In this document: piece by piece, positions 21,201 through 33,282 of the stretch
Position numbering within the stretch: position 1 is the first letter of the stretch
Layout: every line of letters starts with the position of its first letter
DNA from: Diogma glabrata
Taxonomy: Eukaryota > Arthropoda > Insecta > Diptera > Cylindrotomidae
DNA: 64,000 nucleotides
Reading direction: 5' to 3'
Assembly (NCBI GenBank): GCA_963693315.1
Contig: OY856188.1
Coordinates: forward strand, 98,554,915-98,618,914
The notes under the pieces: generated by a model
The model's input: the letters and a program-made list of their open reading frames with translations, nothing else
Databases searched by the model: none
Told to the model about the DNA's origin: nothing
Made by a program: the position numbers and the translations under genes

Positions 21201-24200
21201 ACCATTTTTCTGAAAAAACACCCCTATCTCCGGCGAACAACTTTATTGATGTTTTTTTGGATTTTGATGTTGTTCTAGTGCTTATTTTTTTTGTCAAGAT
21301 GTCTACTCTCAAATAGTATATCGATTTTAATCATTTATTGTTATTTAGCAGCTTAAAATTGAGAAAAACCGAAAAAAAAAGTTTTTGAATCTCGAACTTG
21401 TCGATTTTTTTAATTTTTTTCAATTTTTTAGCATATTTATGTTAATAGTTCATAATATTTTAAAGAAAAAACTTTCTTTGGTATAAAATAAATAAAGTTA
21501 AATGAATTTACTTATTGGAAACAACGCTAAAATTGAATAAAGTAAAAAATAAAAAAATGCTGTTACGTATTCAAACAGAAAAAAATTTACAAAGTTTAAA
21601 ATTTAACAGCATACTATACGGTTGCCACGTGTCCTACATTCGGTAGGACAGTCCTACTTTGGAGCAAGAATGTCCTACGTCCTCCTTTACTATAAAAATG
21701 TCCTACTTTAGGCAAACTGTAATACAATATCTTACACTGAAAAAAATAGATTTTTTTTCTTCCTATTTCTCTCAATAAACGCGCTAGCAAAATAAGTAAT
21801 TGTTATTGCACCTTTACTTATATTAAAATTGTAACTGATTATTTAACTTTATGTCGAAAGGTTAGTAACAATAGCAAATAATTTACATTGCTGACATATG
21901 TGAATACCGATGCTTTATTGCACGATTTATTCAGGTTGTAAACCACCATTGTTTAAATTTTGAAATAAACCCACCGTTAAACCTCTGTTTTTTTAAATAA
22001 CTTTTGTTACAAAGTACCTGTTCTTAGAATTATTAATTATTATTAATTATTATTAAAATAAAATGACTGAACCGAATTTTGTTATAAAGTAAAACCTTTG
22101 GCTACAGAAAGCTAACGATTTTGAAGGAATATGTAAATACACAAAACTACTACTACTTATGAGTAACTTATACAGTTACTTAACTACTTATGAGTAACTG
22201 GCTTACAACATAAGTTTATTGATTTTTTTGAAAGTGCCAATGAATCAGCAGACGGCATGTTTGGCTGTATTTCTGAGTTCTTAAAACTTTAAGTTTAAGT
22301 TTTTCGAGTGTTACCGCATTGGAGGCTAATAATATCAATGTGAATTTGTATGCCATTATTCATTATAAATAAATAAATTAGCATTACAGAAATAACGCCC
22401 ACACATTCATTCATACTTACACCAAACCGAAACCGAATTTTTTTAAAAAAAATTTATTTTTAACTGAAAATTGATGTGGCACAAATCCAAGGAGTTTTTT
22501 AGTTTTGAGACATTAGGGGTAGTGTGTCCTAGTGTGTGTAGTAGTTTTGTGTATTTACATATTCCTTCAAAATCGTTACCTTTCTGTAGCCAAAGGTTTT
22601 ACTTTATAACAAAATTCGGTTCAGTCATTTTATTTTAATAATAATTAATAATAATTAATAATTCTAAGAACAGGTACTTTGTAACAAAAGTTATTTAAAA
22701 AAACAGAGGTTTAACGGTGGGTTTATTTCAAAATTTAAACAATGGTGGTTTACAACCTGAATAAATCGTGCAATAAAGCATCGATATTCACATATGTCAG
22801 CAATGTAAATTATTTGCTATTGTTACTAACCTTTCGACAAAAAGTTAAATAATCAGTTACAATTTTAATATAAGTAAAGGTGCAATAACAATTACTTATT
22901 TTGCTAGCGCGTTTATTGAGAGAAATAGGAAGAAAAAAAATCTATTTTTTTCAGTGTAAGATATTGTATTACAGTTTGCCTAAAGTAGGACATTTTTATA
23001 GTAAAGGAGGACGTAGGACTGTCCTACCGAATGTAGGACACGTGGCAACCGTATAGTATGCTGTTAAATTTTAAACTTTGTAAATTTTTTTCTGTTTGAA
23101 TACGTAACAGAATTTTTTTATTTTTTACTTTATTCAATTTTAGCATTGTTTCCAATAAGTAAATTCATTTAACTTTATTTATTTTATACCAAAGAAAGTT
23201 TTTTCTTTAAAATATTATGAACTATTAACATAAATATGCTAAAAAATTGAAAAAAATTAAAAAAATCGACAAGTTCGAGATTCGAAAACTTTTTTTTTCG
23301 GTTTTTCTCAATTTTAAGCTGCTAAATAACAATAAATGATTAAAATCGATATACTATTTGAGAGTAGACATCTTGACAAAAAAAATAAGCACTAGAACAA
23401 CATCAAAATCCAAAAAAACATCAATAAAGTTGTTCGCCGGAGATAGGGGTGTTTTTTCGGAAAAATGGTAAAATCTCGAAAAATATTTATTTTCCATAAT
23501 TGAAAAAATTCATGCTTATTATGCGCAAATAATTACGTACTTTCACAAAGTTTCATTAAAATTAAATAATTTTCACGCGAAAAAAAAATAAAAAACAGAA
23601 AAATCGGTTTTTCATCATTTTCTCGCAAACTTTGAGGTTATGTCGAAAAATGTGTTCACTAAAGTTTTAGATTTTTTTATTATCTACAACTTTTGTATGA
23701 AACACTTTTCTCTAGGAGGCCTCGTTTCGTTACAAATAACGAAAAACTGTTTTCTCCCCTTACACATCACCCCATTTCACTACTTCCCTTCATCTCAAGT
23801 TCGAAAGTTTTTTTTTTCATTATTTATGACCTCAACTATATATTCCAGCTGGCCGCTACCTGCTACTAATTTTTTTTATTTCAGCTATAAAAATCCATAA
23901 CGGCCCCAGCCTAAAAGTATTTACGGATTTATTAAATCAACTCTTTAAAGTTGTGGTGAAACACTTTTCGAAGATTTTGAAAGCAAAGATAAAATTCTCA
24001 CCCGTAGCCAAAGTATACAGTTAAGTGCAAATACCGTAAGAGATAGAATTATAAAAATACGTGAAAATAATTCTAAACAGTTAAAATCTGATCTTCATGC
24101 GGTTGAAGTGTTTGCATTTGCAGTTGATGAGAATACAGATATTAACTCCGATGCCAGACTGGCAACTTCTTTGCGTTGTGCTTCAGTTGGGAAAATACGA

Positions 24201-25798
24201 AAAGAACTCCTAAAACTAGAAACTTTGCAGGAACGAATTTTTATTTACACATTTTACGTTCGTGTAATTGTCTCCCGAGAGGCTAACGCGTCTCGTGAAC
24301 AAATTTTCACGCACGAAAAGCAACGTTTTCATCTCTTGTAGCAAAATGTACTATTTCATCGTTGGATTGGCACGCGAAAATAGCGATTATTAAAAAATAA
24401 ATTGTTTCGGCACGCCAATAAAATTCAGTTGCGAACCCTGCTTTATATGAATGTTCGTTTCTTCGAGCAAGCAATATGGTTCCACCATTAAGAAATATTC
24501 CATGTTGTGCTACCGTTGACTGAATACAGTCCATCTGCCAGTACCTCTAAGATTAACTCGTATTTTATAAGTAGGGACTGAAGTACGCAGGGTTGTCACA
24601 CCCTTAGATCAAAAATGAAAAAAAGAACAAAAACTGCTCCCTCCATGCGGTAACATTATGATGACTTAGTCGATTTTTTCTACGACGGTTCACAGACATA
24701 ACCTTCCTCGTCCAAAAAGTGTTAATCGGACAATTGAGAACCTCCAGCTATCGAGAAGGTCAGTATAGTCAAGGATGTACGGGGTATTAAACTACACCAC
24801 ATTTCAGTTACTACAGCTGGTGACCCACAAACAAATAAATTTTCTAACCTATTACTAAGACTTACCACCTTCTAACTTATAAATTCAGATTTACCTTTGA
24901 GATATTTGTGAGTCCCGTGAATGTGAATTTAATGATTCGAAATATTCTTTAAACACATTTGCCACAACCTTAGAAACCTTTAAATCATTGTCGCCAATAA
25001 ATTTTAACATTATCTCCATTGAATTCAATGAATCAGTTTCATTTAATGTCTTACAGTAATTAGTCCAGGAAATGAAAACATCACACTTGGGTTTTCGTTG
25101 ATTTGTAATCATTTCATTTAACAAATTCCATCCGTTCGGTATATCGTTTGATTTAAATGCGTGGCTTATGATAACACTGTAGGTTGATGCATTTGGTGTA
25201 CATGTAAATTTAATGTCATTTAAATATGCCAAGGAACGTTTCCATTCATCCGTTATACAAAAGCCATGAATTATATGGTCTAAGGTTGACGAATCGAAAT
25301 CTTTATTTTGTTCTGTTAACTGATTGCATCTGTAATCAGAAAAACATTCAATACACATTTATATAAACTAATCTGAACGTACAATGCAGTAACTTCTTTC
25401 TTATTCTCTTCAGTAAAATTATTGTTCATATAAGCAACGTAATATAATTTCAGTAATTTTCCAATCGCTCCAAAGTTAGGTTGAACATTAATACTTTTTA
25501 AATAGTTAACATAAGATTTTCCTATATTCAAATTTGAATTACTCGCACAAAATCCAAGAATTGTTGCATCAATATTTATGTTTGAAAAATTACGGTTGGA
25601 TTCTAAAACTAGTTTTCGTAAATTATGCCATTCGTTGGTTGACAGTTGTTCCTTAGAATTTAAACTTTGTTTAAGTATATTTACGTAATTTTCATTTACT
25701 TTAATCACTGACGGTCGTTTATAGTTACTAACATTAATACAAGGTAGTTTGAACATTGTTTTGAGTTTGGTAAATTTAAAAAAGTTTATCGTCAACAT
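18278..25798 (-). CDS. PRORP: Mitochondrial RNase P catalytic subunit PRORP (MRPP3)
   Basis: Protein-only RNase P nuclease that cleaves the 5' leader from mitochondrial tRNA precursors together with the MRPP1/MRPP2 methyltransferase-dehydrogenase pair. Exons are 25383-25798, 24895-25329, 18472-19054 and 18278-18415, with phases consistent for 523 codons (human 583). Residues 1 to about 280 are helical PPR-type repeats (TYSVIISHAFKSNDIPNGWN). KCSSCG near residues 286-291 is the zinc CxxC. The NYN/PIN metallonuclease follows with VIDGLNVAF (Asp near 348), SQDDPFLLYA (Asp pair) and SRDLMRSH (third Asp site), so all catalytic aspartates are kept. The carboxy end has WHIPF and NSWLCI, the remaining zinc-site region. 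The amino end begins MLTINFFKFTKLKTMFKL, basic and aromatic, as expected for a mitochondrial presequence. Intron 3 is 5.8 kb and carries a hAT element with a nested foldback element. Confidence 0.95.
19055..19875. other. PRORP intron 3, left part
   Basis: AT-rich, no gene. 19205-19245 ('ttccctctgaaattaaa...') resembles the exon 3 acceptor area at 19048-19085. Two blocks containing 'gatctgtataag' (19150, 19360) hint at an old duplicated repeat. Confidence 0.4.
19884..24440 (+). mobile_element. hAT DNA transposon, dead, with nested foldback
   Basis: The element is flanked by an exact 8-bp duplication CTTTATAT (19876-19883 and 24441-24448), the hAT hallmark. Termini are CAGTGATCGCAAA at the left and the inverse of CAGGGTTCGCAA at the right, with GGCACGC motifs just inside both. 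Plus-strand transposase remnants are PAASFKVARDIKHGK near 20730, KDKILTRSQSIQLS and NTVRDRIIKIREN near 24010, and FAFAVDENTDINSDARLA from 24114. These resemble ZBED/GTF2IRD2-type hAT transposases. Stops and frame changes are present, and a 3.1-kb foldback splits the gene at 20769. The element sits in PRORP intron 3. Confidence 0.85.
20769..23911. mobile_element. Large foldback element with ~1.4-kb inverted arms
   Basis: Ends are the perfect inverted repeat GGCTGGGGCCGTTA...TAACGGCCCCAGCC, with TA on both sides (20767-20768, 23912-23913), compatible with a TA target duplication. The arms 20769-22155 and 22538-23911 are near-identical inverse copies; the same 62-residue frame is readable from both (20842-21030 minus and 23640-23825 plus). 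The loop 22156-22537 is unique. No transposase is encoded, so it is non-autonomous. It is inserted inside the transposase gene of the hAT element. Confidence 0.85.
24449..24894. other. PRORP intron 3, right part with dispersed repeat copy 2
   Basis: 24478-24660 matches the repeat at 1-265 (see there). The remaining sequence to the PRORP exon 2 donor shows no gene. Confidence 0.5.
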
Positions 25799-26074
25799 TT
25801 TTTTTTGATTTATTTATATTATTTATATGGGCTGTCAAAATAACATATGTTTCATCAATTGGTATAAACTATATTTCATTTTGCTCACAAAAAACCTTTC
25901 CGAACGAGACCCAAGTTTTTGAAAACCGAACTCACGTAAAACGGGTTTTCGTTTTTAACCGTTATTGTCCGCCATTTGTTTAAATTGTAAACTAGTTGAT
26001 CGTTTAAATTATAAAGTTTTAATGTTAAAATTAATCAATATACAGATCAAATATTCTTTTAATATTTCTCAAAT
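25799..26074. other. 5' flank of PRORP
   Basis: About 275 bases lie between the PRORP start and the Gypsy 3' LTR. The PRORP promoter should lie here, so the LTR insertion is immediately upstream of it. No specific motif was identified. Confidence 0.5.
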
Positions 26075-26312
26075 TTTAAACTTGGGATAGGTTATTGAAA
26101 CACTTGTTTAAATGAACACTATATTTATTTTTATTAGTTTTAAATAATGAATCACTTTGCATGTCTAACATTGAGCGCGTTTGTTTTAAGTGGTATTTCC
26201 CTCCATATTCTTTCTCTTGTCACTTATTTTTAGCAACTCATACTATAGGCGCTTACAACACTAACGCCATCTCTGAATGAATAAAATAATATAATTCGAT
26301 AAAAAGCTTACA
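26075..26312 (-). repeat. Gypsy 3' LTR
   Basis: This is the 238-bp direct copy of 34442-34678. It carries the minus-strand start TGTAAGC at 26312 and is preceded at its outer edge by AAAT. Confidence 0.85.
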
Positions 26313-26366
26313 GCTCGGCCATCCTGTAATTCTATGGCCTCCATAGATAACTTAATTAATATTATA

Positions 26367-26844
26367 GCATTTTCGATTGAGAACCAGTTCATAACTAGTT
26401 CTTTTTTTTCGATACAAAAAAATTATTTCCCCTCCAAATCATGTTCGATTGAAGCAAAATAAAAAAACTAGTTCTGAACTAGTTGTGCATTTTTTCCTCT
26501 TTTGAAGAACTACCTAGTTTTATTTGCAGTTATTTTTGAGTTTTACTCATACTATGACAAAAAGTATACACTACAAACGTAAAATCAAACCGTTATAATT
26601 ATAACGCAGCATCATATTAATAATTTTATTTTATTTTTAGTTATTTTACAATATATATTGTGAAATTAGATTTTTTCACAAAATGTATGTATTTTTATTG
26701 CTTTTCAAACAAACCAAAATAAAAGAATTAATAAAACAACCAATTCAATTTACTCATACAATAACACTGAATGTTTGCATGTTCGATTGAAAAAAAGAAC
26801 TCGTTAAGAACTGGTTATTAACTAGTTCTTCAATCGAAAACGAC
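26367..26844. mobile_element. MITE with CGATTGAAGAAC-type inverted ends
   Basis: Inverted ends read GCATTTTCGATTGAGAACCAGTT at the left and, inverted, GTCGTTTTCGATTGAAGAACTAG at the right. ATTATA is present on both sides (26361-26366, 26845-26850) as a possible 6-bp target duplication. ACTAGTTCT motifs recur inside. It is non-coding and nested in the Gypsy 3' region. Confidence 0.7.
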
Positions 26845-26894
26845 ATTATACAATATAAAATTTTAATAAACTTTCAACATTCAAATAAAATGAA

Positions 26895-28291
26895 ATTAAT
26901 ATTTTTATAAAATACAAATATTAAATTTTTCGTCAAGTGACGTATTTCTTTATAATTTTTATTATTATTGTATAAAATAGAATAAAATAAAAATATAATT
27001 TTCCTAAACGCGTTTCGACAAATTTACTGTCATTATCAATAGGAGAGTTAAAACTAAACTTAATATTACGAAAATTATTTATTGTGGTGAAGGATTAGTT
27101 TTGAATTTTATTGCCGTTTCGTAGAGTTCGTTGTTTTTTATGGTTAGTTTGTCATTTAACAATATGTTGTTGTCTCTTTTTGATGTTTTGTATATATGGA
27201 ATTCTTCGACGGTGTCCATAAGCTTGCCTTTTTGACATTTTTTAATTACTTCGACGTCTACTTCAAAATTGTTTGTGTGTGTGTGTTGTTCGCTAATTAG
27301 ATGGGCTGCAAAGTTTGATTGGTTGTTGTTGGTATTGTTGCTAGGTAGGTGTTCCTTGTACCTTTTTATTAATTTTCTACCTGATTGGCCTATGTAGAAT
27401 TTTTCGCAGGTATTGCATTTTAATTTGTAGATGCCGGTTGAATTTTTATTGTCTATCTCTGGATTGTTCTTTAATTTATTTTTGATGTTGTTGTTTGTTT
27501 TGAATGAGACTTTGTAATTGTATTTTCTGAAGAGATTTTTGATGTCGTGTGGTATGAAGTTGGGGTATTCGGCTGGTATGTATTGTGTGTTGTTTTCATC
27601 TTCTGTTTTTAACAATTTTGAGAGGCTGTTCTTTTTCTTTTTTTCTTTTTTTATTAATTTATCTATCATCTTGGTGTCATATCCATTGGCTGATGCGATT
27701 TGTTTGATAGTCCTAATTTCTTGGTTGTAATCCTGTTTGTTCATTGGTATGGTGAGTAGACGGTGGACGAAGCTGTTATATGCTGCTATTTTGTGTTCTT
27801 GTGGATGATGTGAGGTAGCGTGTATTGTGACGTCACTTGTAGTTGGTTTTCTATACATAGTAAATTGAAGTCTATCTTTATTTTTGGTGATGTGTAGGTC
27901 CAAAAAATTAATTTTATTGTTGTTCTCAATTTCACAAGTGTTGTTTATATTGTTTTTTATTATTTTTTCTAGTTTTAGCGATAGTTTGTAACTTGGAGCG
28001 GTGGTAAAGTTTATCAGTGGTCTGATGGGTGTGTTTTGTTTATGGATTTTAAGTAATCCTGTGAATATGGGTGCGATTGGGTTGATCTGTTTGAGATGGT
28101 TGTTGTATTTGTTTTTGAATAAGTTATTGCATTGATTAATTGTGCTGTTTATTATTTTGTTGTATGCTTCTGTAGGATCTTTATCTAATTTTCTGATGTT
28201 ATTGTTGTGTATGAAATCTAGTGATTTTGTGATGTAATCTTCTTCATATAATATTACTGCGGTGTTGCCTTTATCAGCTTTAGTCAAGATC
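26895..28291 (-). mobile_element. Penelope-like element, copy A (RT core deleted)
   Basis: The minus-strand frame 28305-27079 (408 codons) has amino-terminal TKADKGNTAVILYEEDY, then RPLINFTTAPSYKLSLKLEK, then jumps straight to NKINFLDLHITKN and on to a GIY-YIG endonuclease (GIYKLKCNTC, FYIGQSGRKLIKRYKEHL). Compared with copy B it lacks the palm, including YVDD, by an in-frame deletion. The 3' UTR down to ~26895 matches copy B. It lies head-to-head with copy B. Confidence 0.85.
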
Positions 28292-29897
28292 AACCACCGC
28301 TCCAAGTTACAAACTATCGCTAAAACTAGAAAAAATAATAAAAAACAATATAAACATCAAGAACAACCATAGCATCAAAAACCACACTGAATTTATCCAA
28401 AAAGTGTCAAACATACAAATAGAACAAGATTACACAATGTTATCACTAGATGTCACGAACATGTATACCAATATTCCTGTCGAAAAAGCCATATAATTAA
28501 CCGTCAAACAACTAAAAGATCACAACGAACTAACCAACAACCAAATCTACGAGATAGAACAACTCCTCAAAACCATACTTGCACAAAATTATTTCTCGTT
28601 TAACAATGAGTACTACTCTCAAGATCAAGGATTAGCTATGGGTTCACCACTGTCGGGATTGATGGCCGAAATATTTTTAAATTACTATGAAAATAAATTT
28701 ATATGCAGTCCAGAGTACAACAAGCAACACAACAAGATTATATCATACAGCAGATATGTAGACGATACTTTCGTGATATACAAAGGCAATAAAAGACAAA
28801 TTAAAACATTCTGCAACAATATCAATAAAATAGATAAAAGAATCCAGTTCACTTGTGAAATTGAGAACAACAATAAAATTAATTTTTTGGACCTACACAT
28901 CACCGAAAATAAAGATAGACTTCAATTTACTATATATAGAAAACCAACTACAAGTGACGTCACAATACACGCTACCTCACATCATCCACAAGAACACAAA
29001 ATAGCAGCATATAACAGCTTCGTCCACCGTCTACTCACCATACCAATGAACAAACAGGATTACAACCAAGAAATTAGGACTATCAAACAAATCGCATCAG
29101 CCAATAGATATGACACCAAGATGATAGATAAATTAATAAAAAAAGAAAAAAAGAAAAAGAACAGCCTCTCAAAATTGTTAAAAACAGAAGATGAAAACAA
29201 CACACAATACATACCAGCCGAATACCCCAACTTCATACCACACGACATCAAAAATCTCTTCAGAAAATACAATTACAAAGTCTCATTCAAAACAAACAAC
29301 AACATCAAAAATAAATTAAAGAACAATCCAGAGATAGACAATAAAAATTCAACCGGCATCTACAAATTAAAATGCAATACCTGCGAAAAATTCTACATAG
29401 GCCAATCAGGTAGAAAACTAATAAAAAGGTACAAGGAACACCTACCTAACAACAATACCAACAACAGCCAATCAAACTTTGCAGCCCATCTAATTAGCGA
29501 ACAACACACACACACAAACAATTTTGAAGTAGACGTCGAAGTAATTAAAAAATGTCAAAAAGGCAAGCTTATGGACACCGTCGAAGAATTCCATATATAC
29601 AAAACATCAAAAAGAGACAACAACATATTGTTAAATGACAAACTAACCATAAAAAACAACGAACTCTACGAAACGGCAATAAAATTCAAAACTAATCCTT
29701 CACCACAATAAATAATTTTCGTAATATTAAGTTTAGTTTTAACTCTCCTATTGATAATGACAGTAAATTTGTCGAAACGCGTTTAGGAAAATTATATTTT
29801 TATTTTATTCTATTTTATACAATAATAATAAAAATTATAAATAAATACGTCACTTGACGAAAAATTTAATATCTGTATTTTATAAAAATTAATATCA
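28292..29897 (+). mobile_element. Penelope-like element, copy B (5' truncated)
   Basis: Plus strand. It starts inside the conserved TAPSYKLSLKL region and carries the RT palm (LSLDVTNMYTNIPVEKA; MGSPLSGLMAEIFL; SRYVDDTFVIY with catalytic YVDD), the finger-proximal NKINFLDLHIT, and the GIY-YIG endonuclease to 29711. A nonsense TAA at 28494-28496 and the missing amino terminus make it inactive. From about 28860 to 29897 it is an almost perfect inverse of copy A. Confidence 0.88.
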
Positions 29898-30034
29898 GTG
29901 ACGCGAAAAACAAAAAACACTCCAAATGGTCAACAATCCAGGAAACTACGAAATTAATATCTTTCTTAATTTAACAACTTTATGTGGACAAAACCATTCA
30001 TAAATAAAATAATAAACGAAAATTAAGCTTTTAT

Positions 30035-33000
30035 TTAAAATCCTTCAAAATCAAATCCTTCTTCCAATGAGTCAAATTCATCGCTCCCTTCATCGTCCTT
30101 TTCTAAAAATTCCTCATTTTCTTCCCTATCTTTACTTCCTTCGAACCCTGGATACTTTCGAATATTATTTGCATCGAATATGCCTTCGAACTTTCGACCT
30201 GATACTTGATAGCTATCCACATCACCTATCACAAACCTATCACGATCTAAAACCTTTGTAATTTTATATGGTCCCTTAAACTTCTCTTTTAATTTACAAT
30301 TTAACGCCTGGGGTCTTAACCTCCCTTATCACAACTAAATCTCCTTCCTCATAATCTACCCGCCTTCTTAACCTTTTGTCATAATATCTTTTATTATAAT
30401 CTTGTTGTTTTTCGATATTTCCCTTCGCTAAGGCCCTTGAATTTTCTAAGTCACGTTCAGTTCTATTAAGTTCATTCATGTAAATAATCAAATATGGCTC
30501 CGGCCTAATCCTTTGCTCTATTCCAAATAAAAGTTTTGACGGTATATCCTTCGCTGCACTATTATATGTATTGTTTAAGCAATAATCTACCTCAACTAAC
30601 ACCTGATCCCATTCTTTCGATTTTTCGTAAGACAATTTACTAATTAATGGAACTATTGTCCGATTATATCGTTCTATTTGTCCATTGGACTGGCTGTAGC
30701 TATTAACGGTAGCTTAATGTCATTCATATCTACGAATTTTTTGAATTCCTTCGATCTAAAACAAGAACCACGATCTGATATTATACGATAAGGAATGCTA
30801 TATGTCGTAAAATAAGAATTCAGATGTTTCACTACTTCTTTAGTGTTTGTCGTTCTCGTAGCAAATAATTTAATAAATTTAGTAAACGCATCTACTATTG
30901 CGAATATATGGACATTTTTATTTTTTGTTAAATCTAACGGTCCTAGATGGTCTACGTGTACAGTTTCAAATGGTATAGGATCTTTCTCAACATTATTTAA
31001 CGGTCTTTCGGCGGCTTTAACTTTCGGATTAAACATTACGCAAGTGACACAATTATTAATATGTGCTTGCACTTTCTCTCGCATATTAGGAAAATAAAAA
31101 TTCTTTCTGATTAGCTCACATACTTTGTCGATACCGAAATGTCCTAGATCATTGTGAAATTTGTACAACAACGATTCTACCATTTCACCTGGTATTAACA
31201 ACTGTAACCTATTATTTTCTTTCCGAAATACTATTCCGTCACGTAATTCATAATCCTTCGAATGTCCGGATAGTACTTGATCTTTCATTTTCGTTATATA
31301 TTCGTCCAATTGTTGTAGAACATATATTCTTTCAGTAAAATGATCTTTACTTTCAACGTCTATTACTAAAATGGTCAAACTTAATGCATCTACATGCCTC
31401 ATTCTTTCAGATTGCCTATGTTCGATACAAAAATCAAATTGTTCCAAGAACAATGCCCATCTTTCAATTGTTGAATTTATATCTCGTTTGTCCATGGTTT
31501 GTTTTAAGGAATTACAGTCCGTAATTATTGTAAATTGTAAACCAAATAAAAACGTTATAAATCTCTTCAAACTATAAACTATGGCTAAAGTTTCCAACTC
31601 AAAACTATGTAGTTTTGATTCTACTACGCTAGTCTTACGACTAAAATACATAATTGGGTGAAATTTTCCATCCTCCTGTTGTTGCATTAAAATGCTTCCA
31701 AACCCTATAGATGACGCATCTGTATGTAATTGCGTAACGTTATTGGGAGAATAAATTCCTAAAATAGGTTTCGAAATTAACGCTTCCTTCAATGTCGTAA
31801 ACGAATCGAAATGTTCCTTCTCAAATTTAAATTCGACATCCTTCTTTAATAAATTATTTATAGAGGTGTGACTATAACACCAAAATTATTGACAAACTTT
31901 TTAAAATAAGACACTAAACCTACGAAACGATGTAAACTTTTTGTGTCTGTCGGCATCGGGTAACTACTAATACTTTCAATATGCTTAGTACTTGGACTTA
32001 CTTCATTGTATGAAATATTGAACCCCAAATATTCTATACGTGTTTTAAGAAATGAACATTTCCTTAACTGAAGTTGTACATGATTATCCGCAAGAATGCA
32101 AAACAATTTTTGTAAAATTACTAAATGTGTTTCTATATCATACGTAGCTACTAATAAATCATCGAAGAAAACTACTAGTTCATCTTCTTTGATCATATTC
32201 TTCAAAATTTTATAAATATAACGAGCAAATTCCGCGGGAGAGTTAGCATACCCAAACGGAAGTTTATTAAACTCGTACTGTGCTGACTCTGTTACGAAAC
32301 TCGTATATTTCCTAAAATTTTCCTTAATATCCACATGGTAAAATCCATTCTTCAAATCGAGAGTTGAAAAATACCGTTTCCCATGAAGTTTTTGGATTTT
32401 ATCTTTTATAACTGGCATTGGAAAATGATTTCTTTCTACTATTTTATTCAGGGGTCTGTAATTTATACACATTCTGTACGATTGGTCCTTCTTTTTTGTT
32501 AACACGACACGGCTTGAATAATTTGAACTACTTTCCCTGATTATTCCTTTATCTAATAAATCGTCAATTATTTTAATTAATTCGTAACGTTCAAAAACAA
32601 TAAGTCGTTTAGGTGTAACATTAAACCCTTTACCTTCTTTCATAATTATTTCTACTTCGTGTTTTACAAGAGGTTCCTTCGGTCTTTCGCGATATAAATA
32701 ACAATTTTCAGACATTCGTTCGATCTCGCTTGTATATGACTTTGTTTGAATATCATCTCTGATATCTAAAATTCTATTTACCTCTACTAACAAAACTTCA
32801 TCGAATTCCAGTAATTCTCTCATAATTTCTACATTAAATTCAATAAAATCACTTTCAGTTTCAACTACCTGTATCATATCAAAATCTACTTTATCGCCTT
32901 TGATCATATTTCTTTCGGTTTCACCTACTACCGCTTTATCTGTCGCGTCCGTTACCAACCCGGTTACTTTGGAATCCCATTTGATTTGAATTTTTGTAAC

Positions 33001-33282
33001 ATTATTATATTCTAAAAAATCGCGTCCTAATAACACATTTGGTTTCATTGTTGTATTTGGAACAACAATTAAACTTCCTTTATAAATGATTTTATCCATT
33101 ACAATATCCGTGTTAAACAAACCTAACTTAATTAAATCACTATTATTCAGCCCCTTAATATCTAAATCGGATTGTTCAAATTTATAATTATATCCTGTTT
33201 TATTTAAATTATTTAATAATGAAACTTTTAAAAGACTCACGAAGCTCCCAGGATCAATCAAAACGATCCCACGATCAATCAA
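30035..33282 (-). pseudogene. Gypsy pol (protease-RT-RNase H-integrase), frameshifted
   Basis: Segment 33282-31858 has an aspartic-protease-like VLIDPGSFVSLLK (DPG where D-[ST]-G is usual), then RT with RPLNKIVERNHFPMP, FSTLDLKNGFYHVDI and a FFDD palm motif. 31792-30674 has RNase H (QLHTDASSIGFGS) and integrase (HNDLGHFGIDK, CVTC zinc site; DHLGPLD; SDRGSCFRSKEF). 30635-30294 and 30293-30035 are the integrase carboxy end. Frames break near 31850, 30705 and 30300. The start overlaps the end of gag, as usual for pol made by ribosomal frameshifting. Confidence 0.88.

Noticed and set aside
20842..23900. A pair of identical short proteins
   Set aside because: They are mirror copies produced by the foldback arms, with low-complexity composition and no domain.
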